From NCBI GenBank assembly GCA_021773555.1, contig JAJFKA010000086.1, forward strand, positions 1-41,269: a stretch of 41,269 nucleotides of DNA, given 5' to 3'. A model generated the notes under the pieces. The model was not told where the DNA came from, made no database searches, and saw only the letters and a program-made list of their open reading frames with translations. Both the position numbers and the translations under genes were made by a program. Positions 35,707-41,269 of this stretch are shown piece after piece. Positions within the stretch are counted from its first letter, which is position 1. Every line of letters begins with the position of its first letter. This DNA is from Gammaproteobacteria bacterium. GTDB taxonomy: Bacteria > Pseudomonadota > Gammaproteobacteria > Pseudomonadales > Azotimanducaceae.

Positions 35707-36669
35707 ATGTATAAACCGCTGGCGCTGATTCTTGGTTTGAGCGTGCTTGGCGCGGGATGCGATCGTGGTGGTGAAACAGTGGCATCACTCGGCACGCTTG
35801 AAAAAGATCGGATAGAACTAACAGCGGAAAGCAGTGAAGCGGTTGTCGGCGTGTTTGTTCAGGAAGGCGATGTCGTGCTGTTCGATTCGATGCTGATCCA
35901 GCAGGACACGGCAAGAGCAGAGGCGGCGCTGGTCAGGGCCCGGGCTGATGAAGCAGTGGCGAGATCAGCGCTGGTTGAAGCAGAGGCCGGGCCTCGCCAA
36001 CAACAGATTGCGGCCGCGCGTGCCCGCCTCGAAGCCGCGAGCAGTGCACTGAACACAAGCAGGCTGGAACTTAATCGTATGTTGTCGCTGATTGAGCGCA
36101 AACTCGCATCCGATAATCAGGGTGATGTCCTGAAGGGCCGATATGATGAAGCCCTCGCCAGGGTTTCGGAGGCCAATGCAAGCCTTGATCAAATGCTTGA
36201 AGGCACCAGATCTGAGGAAATTGACCAGGTACGGTCACGCCATGCTGCGGCGCGGGCCACAGTGCGGGATCTTGAGATTACCCTGGATCGTGCCACAACC
36301 AGAGCGCCGATTGCGGGTATCATCGAAGCCCTCCCCTTCGAAATTGGTGAGCGCCCCAACCCCGGTGCGACTGTGGTGGTCCTGTTAGCGACGGGTCGCA
36401 CCTTTGCCCGGATTCATGTATCAGAACCCCTGCGAACGCGACTGAAAGTTGGCAGCGCTGCTGAAATTCATCTTGATGGCTGGCCAGAACCCTTACCAGG
36501 TAAGCTTCGCTGGATCGCGACTACCGCTGCGTTCACTCCCTATTATGCATTGAACCAACACGATGGATCACGACTTAGCTATCTTGCTGAGGTGGACGTT
36601 GACCCCGGTATTGAAAATCTGCCAGTTGGTGTTCCCGTGGAAGTGGTGTTTCCTGGCCTGGTCGAATGA
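35707..36669 (+). CDS. Lipoprotein HlyD-type membrane fusion protein
   Basis: This 320-residue protein has a lipoprotein signal (VLGAGC, Cys18; then Asp-Arg), a lipoyl-like N-terminal half (ESSEAVVGVFVQEGDVV), a long helical hairpin rich in Ala, Arg and Glu (about 70-200) and a closing lipoyl/beta-barrel (TTRAPIAGIIEALPFEIGE). This is the YbhG/EmrA-like periplasmic adaptor layout that links an inner-membrane exporter to an outer-membrane channel. The Asp following the lipid Cys suggests retention at the inner membrane. It overlaps the ABC ATPase gene by ATGA, so adaptor, ATPase and permease form one operon. Confidence 0.88.
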   Translation: MYKPLALILGLSVLGAGCDRGGETVASLGTLEKDRIELTAESSEAVVGVFVQEGDVVLFDSMLIQQDTARAEAALVRARADEAVARSALVEAEAGPRQQQIAAARARLEAASSALNTSRLELNRMLSLIERKLASDNQGDVLKGRYDEALARVSEANASLDQMLEGTRSEEIDQVRSRHAAARATVRDLEITLDRATTRAPIAGIIEALPFEIGERPNPGATVVVLLATGRTFARIHVSEPLRTRLKVGSAAEIHLDGWPEPLPGKLRWIATTAAFTPYYALNQHDGSRLSYLAEVDVDPGIENLPVGVPVEVVFPGLVE

Positions 36670-37601
36670 CAGGCAATTTAGCGATTTCCGCAACCAATCT
36701 GACCCGGAAGTTTGGGAATATACTCGCGGTTGACCATCTCAACCTCGAAATTCCGGAAGCCTGTATATTTGGCTTTCTCGGCCCCAACGGTTGCGGTAAG
36801 TCGACAACCATTCGCATGCTTTGTGGTTTGCTCACCGCAACCGAAGGAGAGGCGACGGTGCTCGGTATCGATGTCGCCAGACACCCAGAGGTGCTGAAGC
36901 GCAGAATCGGCTACATGACCCAACGGTTTTCGCTTTACGATGACCTGACTGCCCTTGAGAACCTCCGCTTCATGGGCGACATCTATCGGTTGGATCGGCA
37001 GACCCGGGATGACAGGATTGCGCTGCTGCTGGAGAGATTTGAGCTCGAGGCATTGTCGAACCAACTGGCGGGCACAATGAGCGGTGGTCAGCGGCAACGA
37101 CTGGCACTTATGGCAGTAACCCTGCATGAGCCCGACCTGTTGTTCCTGGATGAGCCAACTAGTGCCGTCGACCCCGAGAGTCGTCGACAGTTCTGGGAAT
37201 TTCTGTTTGATATGGTGGACACCGGCACCACCATACTGGTGACGACACACTTCATGGATGAGGCTGAGCGATGTCATGGTCTGGCAATTCTCGACAAGGG
37301 GGCGCTGGCCGCCAGCGGATCTCCGCGACAAATGAAAGAAAGCTTGCCCATTACTGTGATCGAAATTGAAAGCGGTCATTCCCGTGCTGTTCGTGACCTG
37401 CTATTGCTGAATTCAAAAGTGGTCGATGTGGCACAAATCGGTACCTTGCTACATGCACTGGTTGATCCGGGTGAAGCGGAACCTATTCGGCATCTGCAGC
37501 GACTGCTCAGGCAAAGCGGGATAAAAACCGAAATGAAGGTGGTTGTGCCAAACCTTGAGGATGTGTTTGTCATGGCTACCCATGGTCTGATGCCGGCATG
37601 A
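36666..37601 (+). CDS. ABC exporter ATP-binding protein
   Basis: This 311-residue ATPase has the Walker A GPNGCGKST (about 40), the signature SGGQRQR (about 139), Walker B LLFLDEPT and a downstream His switch in TTHF. The C-terminal extension of about 90 residues is as in the NatA/YbhF class of export ATPases. With the adjacent permease and adaptor it is probably a YbhFG-like efflux or ABC-2 exporter; the substrate is unknown. It overlaps both neighbours by four bases (ATGA). Confidence 0.92.
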   Translation: MTGNLAISATNLTRKFGNILAVDHLNLEIPEACIFGFLGPNGCGKSTTIRMLCGLLTATEGEATVLGIDVARHPEVLKRRIGYMTQRFSLYDDLTALENLRFMGDIYRLDRQTRDDRIALLLERFELEALSNQLAGTMSGGQRQRLALMAVTLHEPDLLFLDEPTSAVDPESRRQFWEFLFDMVDTGTTILVTTHFMDEAERCHGLAILDKGALAASGSPRQMKESLPITVIEIESGHSRAVRDLLLLNSKVVDVAQIGTLLHALVDPGEAEPIRHLQRLLRQSGIKTEMKVVVPNLEDVFVMATHGLMPA

Positions 37602-38698
37602 TATCAGGTGTGTCAATTTCACGAGTCTGGGCCATAGCTGTCAAGGAGGTCCGGCATCTTCGGCGTGACAGGTTAACTGGCGGCATGATTGCGGGGATTC
37701 CTGTTGTTATGACCATACTTTTTGGATATGCCATTAACAATGACGTTCGCGGCTTGTCGGCGGGTGTTGTGGATGAAGCCAATACCAGTGCATCTCGACA
37801 ATTGATTGCGGCGACTCGCGCCAGTCAGGTCGTTGACCGGCTGTCCGCGGCGGATAGCCCCTGGGAGCTAGAGCAACTCCTGGCAAACAATGAGATCAGT
37901 ATTGGGATTCATATTCCCGCGGATTTTGAGCGCCGCCTTGCGCTCGGCCAGCGTCCGCTCGCACAGTTGCTGGTTGACGATAGCGATCCGATCATCCTGG
38001 GTGCGGCACGTGGTCTCGTTAACCTCTCGGTCGCTGGATTTCAGCCTACAGAGTCGCTAACGACCTTCGAGTTGCTCCCGATGTTCAATCCGGAAAGGCG
38101 CTCTGCAGTGTTCATCGTCCCGGGACTTTGCGGCGTGATTCTTACGCTGACGATGGTGCTTTTTACTTCTATCGCTATCGTCAAGGAACGCGAACGTGGC
38201 AATCTCGAATTGCTGATAACCACACCAGTCACTTCGCTGGAATTAATGGTAGGCAAAATCGCGCCCTATATTGTGATTGGTTATATCCAGGTTACGTTAA
38301 TCCTGCTGCTGGGTGTCTGGTTGTTTGATCTGCCGCTACGCGGTTCAATGGTGGAGCTATATCTGGCCGTGGGCTTTTTCGTTCCCAGTGTGTTGACGCT
38401 GGGCCTCATCATTTCGACCATCGCGACCACGCAGTTCCAGGCATTCCAGCTGACATTCGTCACATTTTTACCGCAATTGCTCTTGTCCGGATTCATGTTC
38501 CCCTTCGAGGGCATGCCAAAAGCCGTGCAGTATTTCGCGGAGATTTTTCCCCTCACACACTTTCTCAGAATTGTCCGCGGGATTGTCATCAGGGACGCGC
38601 ACCTGGCTGCTCTAACCGATGAACTCTGGCCACTACTACTGTTTTTCGTCACCGGCATGATCTTCGCCACACTCCGCTTCAGCAAACGCCTCGACTAG
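37598..38698 (+). CDS. ABC-2 type exporter permease
   Basis: This 366-residue permease has one N-terminal membrane helix (about 30-48), a large extracytoplasmic loop, and then about five helices from residue 170, matching the ABC-2 (YhiH/YbhR) family; IVKERERGNLELLITTPV is a conserved motif. E. coli ybh has two permeases (YbhS and YbhR); here only one is present, so it probably acts as a homodimer. It ends the operon, and a repeat cluster begins 6 bp later. Confidence 0.9.
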   Translation: MISGVSISRVWAIAVKEVRHLRRDRLTGGMIAGIPVVMTILFGYAINNDVRGLSAGVVDEANTSASRQLIAATRASQVVDRLSAADSPWELEQLLANNEISIGIHIPADFERRLALGQRPLAQLLVDDSDPIILGAARGLVNLSVAGFQPTESLTTFELLPMFNPERRSAVFIVPGLCGVILTLTMVLFTSIAIVKERERGNLELLITTPVTSLELMVGKIAPYIVIGYIQVTLILLLGVWLFDLPLRGSMVELYLAVGFFVPSVLTLGLIISTIATTQFQAFQLTFVTFLPQLLLSGFMFPFEGMPKAVQYFAEIFPLTHFLRIVRGIVIRDAHLAALTDELWPLLLFFVTGMIFATLRFSKRLD

Positions 38699-38703
38699 TC
38701 CCT

Positions 38704-39127
38704 CATTTCAGGACACCCAACAATCTCAAGCCCCCCAATTCAGGACCCAATTCAGGACACCCAACATTTCAGGTGACCCAATTCAGGACACCCAACATTT
38801 CAGGTCATCCCATTTCTGCGGAAATGTCTGTAAAAAGTGTTGACCCAATTCAGGACACCCAACATTTCAGGTCATCCCATTTCTGCGGAAATGTCTGTAA
38901 AAAGTGTAAGCAATAGTACTGTAAGCCAGGCAATTTCAGAGGCAAGTTCAGGACACGCAACATTTCGCAGCACTCAAAACGGGGAAATGTCTGCAATAGG
39001 TGTAAGTTACAACGCTATTGTCAAAGCCCGGCATGCTGGGTGTCCTGAATTGGGCACTGGGTGTCCTGAGTTGGGCAGGACCGGAATTGCTGGGTGTCCT
39101 GAAATGGAAGGCTGGGTGTCCCGAAAC
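38704..39127. repeat. Cluster of GGGTGTCCTGAATTGGG-family repeats
   Basis: This gene-free region of about 420 bp is filled with variants of CCCAATTCAGGACACCC. In forward orientation they lie at about 38704-38718, 38734-38748, 38746-38762, 38777-38793, 38844-38860 and 38943-38958. Inverted copies are GGGTGTCCTGAATTGGG at 39038-39054, GGGTGTCCTGAGTTGGG at 39059-39075, GGGTGTCCTGAAATGG at 39092-39107 and GGGTGTCCCGAAAC at 39114-39127. Forward copies are all on the left and inverted copies all on the right. It looks like a decayed mobile or REP-type element; no transposase gene is present. Confidence 0.8.
38774..38907. repeat. Perfect 67-bp tandem duplication
   Basis: Bases 38774-38840 and 38841-38907 are identical, base for base, and abut. 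A partial copy precedes them (38747-38773) and a decayed third copy follows (38943-39003). Each unit contains the CCCAATTCAGGACACCC core and a hairpin, CATTTC-TGCG-GAAATG (38811-38826 and 38878-38893). Complete identity beside a decayed copy points to a recent duplication. Confidence 0.85.
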
Positions 39128-39144
39128 AGAGTCCGAAACAGAGG

Positions 39145-39861
39145 TCAGGTGTCGGGGGCGATTGTCGGGTTGTCTGGGGTCAGTATTGGTTCAAATGAAA
39201 TAGAACTGATTACTGCCAGCGCTTCATTGTGAGCGCTTGAATCCATGCCGTTGGAAAGAATCGTCACACTCACCGCGAATTGAGGGTGCGCGACCAGACC
39301 CACGGTTATGCTGGAATATTCACCGGTTGGGGCTGCCGTATTGAGATATTTTTGATCGCTGAAGTTAGCCAGAAACGCATTGCCAATGCGGGTCCGCAAC
39401 TTTCTGATCGAGACATTTTGTTCGATGGAACCGGCGACGTAGCGCTCACCGATCTGTCGAACCGTATCGATAACACCACGGTCACTGGGCGCAAGACCGG
39501 AGGCGTTTTGCAAAAAAGTCATCTGCAGGCTCAAGGCTTCGTCATTGGTTTTCGAGACCATACTTGCTGTAGGTGCCGTCTCGGGTGAGGTTTGGATGAC
39601 CGAAAAATCCCACGGGCTAAAAACCGTTAAAAGGATCTCACCAACACCGGCGACGGCGATTGTGTGTGTCTCAACATTGTTCAAAGCCAGTGAATTCGCT
39701 CTTGGCCGGATAAGCAATTCGAGCGGTTCTGTCACCTTGGAACTGATGCAGGGTTGCTCCTGGAGGGACATTGTGCCGTCAGCGTTTTGGCATAGATTGG
39801 CCGCGAGGGCTGGCGTCGCCAGTGTCATGAACACCAGCAGATACATTCTATTAATGAGCAT
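39145..39861 (-). CDS. Secreted protein of unknown function (DUF4124-like N-terminus)
   Basis: I do not recognise a function for this 238-residue protein. It starts with a signal peptide (MLINRMYLLVFMTLATPALA) ending in ALA-type residues, then NLCQNADGTMSLQEQPC, which resembles the start of DUF4124 proteins: two cysteines around a short acidic stretch. The rest is Ser/Thr-rich with predicted strands. The ATG at 39861 is chosen for the signal peptide; the frame runs further upstream into the SRPBCC gene. Its stop lies 18 bp from the repeat cluster. It is downstream of the SRPBCC gene by 79 bp. Confidence 0.75.
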   Translation of the reverse strand: MLINRMYLLVFMTLATPALAANLCQNADGTMSLQEQPCISSKVTEPLELLIRPRANSLALNNVETHTIAVAGVGEILLTVFSPWDFSVIQTSPETAPTASMVSKTNDEALSLQMTFLQNASGLAPSDRGVIDTVRQIGERYVAGSIEQNVSIRKLRTRIGNAFLANFSDQKYLNTAAPTGEYSSITVGLVAHPQFAVSVTILSNGMDSSAHNEALAVISSISFEPILTPDNPTIAPDT

Positions 39862-39940
39862 GGTTGAATCCGGTAGGCGTATTCGTAACTTTAACATTGT
39901 TCTGCGTTCTGCACCGCACACCTGCACCACCGGCGGCCGC

Positions 39941-40447
39941 TCACTCCCTGCCAGGGATCTCGACACTCGCATAGTCAAACTCAGGCGCGTCAAAATCGAT
40001 TGCTTCACCCAGCAGGCTGCTTTCCAGCCGATCCAGGTAAGCATGCCAGCCGCCCAACACGGAGTTTGTGAATTCGGTTATCGTTCTTGTCCCCGAAAAG
40101 TCGAGAATGTCTGAGAAACGAAGCAGGCAACCCTCTTCGCAGGGTTCCAGCTCAAAACGCATCGTGCCACATTCGAGCACATGCGGTGGATGATAAACTG
40201 TGACAACACCCGTTACATGCGCAGGGCCTTCGCAGTTTCCGCCATTGAACCAGATATTCAGTGCGCCTCCTGCGAACAGTTCAAGGTGCATACCAGGCGC
40301 CCACTGCGCGCGATGTTCAGGATCGGTGATAGCCTGCCAGACTGTCTCAACTGAATGCTTAAGCCGACGTTCAAACAGCAGTTCGATTCGTCCATCCTCA
40401 AGTTTTCGAACGCTGCCCAGTCGAGATCCGGGGTGATTATTGTTCAT
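39941..40447 (-). CDS. SRPBCC (AHSA1-like) domain protein
   Basis: This 168-residue protein has a single START-like SRPBCC fold: IELLFERRLKHSVETVWQAITDPEHRAQW (a typical AHSA1 opening) followed by GPAHVTGVVTVYHPPHVLE and a C-terminal helix ending near FTNSVLGGWHAYLDRL. Such proteins bind small hydrophobic ligands and often lie next to an ArsR regulator, as here. The ATG at 40447 overlaps the end of the regulator gene by 11 bp and has GAGGAC about 5 nt upstream. The ligand is unknown. Confidence 0.88.
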   Translation of the reverse strand: MNNNHPGSRLGSVRKLEDGRIELLFERRLKHSVETVWQAITDPEHRAQWAPGMHLELFAGGALNIWFNGGNCEGPAHVTGVVTVYHPPHVLECGTMRFELEPCEEGCLLRFSDILDFSGTRTITEFTNSVLGGWHAYLDRLESSLLGEAIDFDAPEFDYASVEIPGRE

Positions 40448-40757
40448 GAGTGTCCTCGCTGATTTTGTCCAGATGCCGCTCCAGGGCATCGATACGGTTA
40501 GCCCATAAGTGCCTGTAGGGTTCAAGCCAATCGCCGAGTTCACGCAGTGGTTCGACGTTCAGCTCATACCAGCGGCGCTGTTGCTCCGGTCTGACCACAA
40601 GCAGGCCAGCCTCGCGCAGCAAGCGAAGCTGTTTCGAAACTGCGGGCTGACTGATCCCCAGGATTTCAACAAGCATACTGACGGTACTGGGATTTCTCCT
40701 GACGGTATCAAGAATCAGGCGTCGGTTCGGGTCGGAAAGGGCTGAGTAGGTATTCAT
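40437..40757 (-). CDS. ArsR-family transcriptional regulator
   Basis: This 106-residue protein is an ArsR-type winged helix: YSALSDPNRRLILDTVRR opening, then VEILGISQPAVSKQLRLLREAGLL as the recognition segment, and RRWYELN as the wing. It lacks the metal-binding CxCxC motif of ArsR proper, so it likely senses another signal or none. It is the first gene of a pair with the SRPBCC protein, an association known from many bacteria. An inverted repeat 20 bp upstream is a likely operator. There is no clear ribosome site. Confidence 0.9.
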   Translation of the reverse strand: MNTYSALSDPNRRLILDTVRRNPSTVSMLVEILGISQPAVSKQLRLLREAGLLVVRPEQQRRWYELNVEPLRELGDWLEPYRHLWANRIDALERHLDKISEDTHEQ

Positions 40758-40776
40758 GGCGCTACATTACTATATA

Positions 40777-40802
40777 GATATATAACCGTAAAGGTATATA
40801 TC
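40777..40802. promoter_or_regulatory. AT-rich inverted repeat, probable ArsR operator
   Basis: GATATATA and TATATATC are perfect inverted arms around a 10-nt centre (ACCGTAAAGG), which itself reads CC-GTAAA-GG. It lies 19 bp before the arsR-type ATG and between it and the MFS gene, where an ArsR dimer would act. TATATAG at 40771-40777 could also be part of a -10 element. Confidence 0.6.
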
Positions 40803-40825
40803 AAACAAATCCTGATAGGAGCAAT

Positions 40826-41269
40826 TCAGCCCTCGTCCTCATCCCGCTGCTTTTTGTAGCGTGACACCACTTCAAAGATGACACCGGAAATTGGGGAGAA
40901 TCGTGTGACTCGAAAGATGAGACCAGGATAATTCATGCGCTTAACACTCCTGACTTCCTCGAGCCTCGGTAAAAAAGAAAATGCGACCAGCATTCTAAGC
41001 AGCGCGGACATCAGGAAAACCCCATAAAAAACTGATGTCCAGGTAACCGTGAATGACCCTGCCGTGAAGCTCGTTGGCAGATTGATCGCCAGCAGGCTCC
41101 CGAATGATGCCCCGAGAAAAACTGCGATACCGGAGACGACTCCATGTGTCGCCATGAGACCAGCCCGCTTTTCCTGGGGAGTCAGGTCAAATACAAAATT
41201 TGACGCACTCAGGGAAAAACCGGACCACACAAGACCACTGAGCGCCTGTACCATAATCAGGTACCAGTA
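40826..41269 (-). CDS. MFS transporter, C-terminal part (cut by the window edge)
   Basis: The frame is open to the right end of the window, so the gene starts beyond it. The visible part (147 residues) is the C-terminal end of a major facilitator with about three hydrophobic helices (VVSGIAVFLGASFGSLLA; VFYGVFLMSALLRMLVAF), the loop FDLTPQEKRAG (a form of the intracellular motif found in MFS transporters), and a basic tail. The substrate is unknown. The stop is 69 bp from the ArsR start, so the two could be regulated together. Confidence 0.8.
   Translation of the reverse strand, partial: YWYLIMVQALSGLVWSGFSLSASNFVFDLTPQEKRAGLMATHGVVSGIAVFLGASFGSLLAINLPTSFTAGSFTVTWTSVFYGVFLMSALLRMLVAFSFLPRLEEVRSVKRMNYPGLIFRVTRFSPISGVIFEVVSRYKKQRDEDEG

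Noticed and set aside
38704-39127. CRISPR array
   Set aside because: The repeats differ in length, spacing and direction, there are no uniform unique spacers, and no cas gene is near.
38837-39232. 131-residue open frame on the plus strand
   Set aside because: It lies entirely within the GGGTGTCC repeat cluster and is made of repeat translations; it also overlaps the end of the secreted-protein gene and has no family match.

Overview
This is a bacterial chromosome segment, most likely from a gammaproteobacterium: smc, zipA and ligA sit side by side (ZipA is restricted to Gammaproteobacteria, and this gene order is known from Pseudomonas-type genomes). Base composition is moderate, TTG and GTG starts are common, and genes are tightly packed with many ATGA/TGATG overlaps. 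The rest is metabolic: a caa3-type terminal oxidase, a purine-degradation regulon and a nickel-pincer cofactor operon. I cannot name a genus. No rRNA, tRNA, CRISPR array, prophage or intact insertion sequence was seen.

Layout. (1) 68-1590, minus strand: PHP-domain protein, FAS1-like half-dehydratase and MaoC-like half-dehydratase, with TGGGGTC-type short repeats on both sides. (2) 1808-3279: an SDR oxidoreductase and a convergent YfcE-type phosphodiesterase. (3) 3468-8334, plus strand: a probable five-gene operon of PhyH-family dioxygenase, Tat-targeted Fe-S aldo/keto reductase, larC, larE and larB, making the nickel-pincer nucleotide; no larA is present. (4) 8331-10204, minus strand: a membrane-anchored alpha/beta hydrolase and a second aldo/keto reductase. 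(5) 10331-17528: smc, zipA, ligA and a lytic-transglycosylase-like lipoprotein. (6) 17556-28609: 8-oxoguanine deaminase with a RutR-like regulator, divergent from xdhA-xdhB-xdhC-uraD-uraH-guaD-puuD and a 2-oxoglutarate-type oxygenase. (7) 28876-29469: a two-TM protein of unknown function. (8) 29584-35417, minus strand: coxB (with two fused cytochrome c domains), coxA, two subunit III genes, subunit IV and ctaB. (9) 35707-38698: a lipoprotein membrane-fusion protein and ABC exporter. (10) 38704-39127: a non-coding repeat cluster. (11) 39145-41269, minus strand: a secreted protein, an ArsR/SRPBCC pair and the end of an MFS transporter cut by the window edge.

How the genes fit together. The purine genes convert guanine to xanthine (GuaD), 8-oxoguanine and xanthine to urate (deaminase, XdhABC), and urate to allantoin (PuuD, UraH, UraD). 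PuuD carries its own haem c, so urate oxidation probably feeds electrons toward a terminal oxidase such as the one encoded next door. A 16-bp site in the rutR-xdhA intergenic region matches the RutR consensus TTGACCAnnTGGTCAA at 12 of 14 fixed positions, giving a concrete regulatory prediction.

Most notable for follow-up: the RutR-like operator and its purine regulon; the lar operon with an unassigned dioxygenase and an exported reductase; a hydratase pair that has lost the usual MaoC catalytic residues; a seven-unit 14-bp repeat that runs through the ctaB stop codon; a perfect 67-bp tandem duplication inside a family of GGGTGTCCTGAATTGGG elements; and an ArsR operator-like palindrome.
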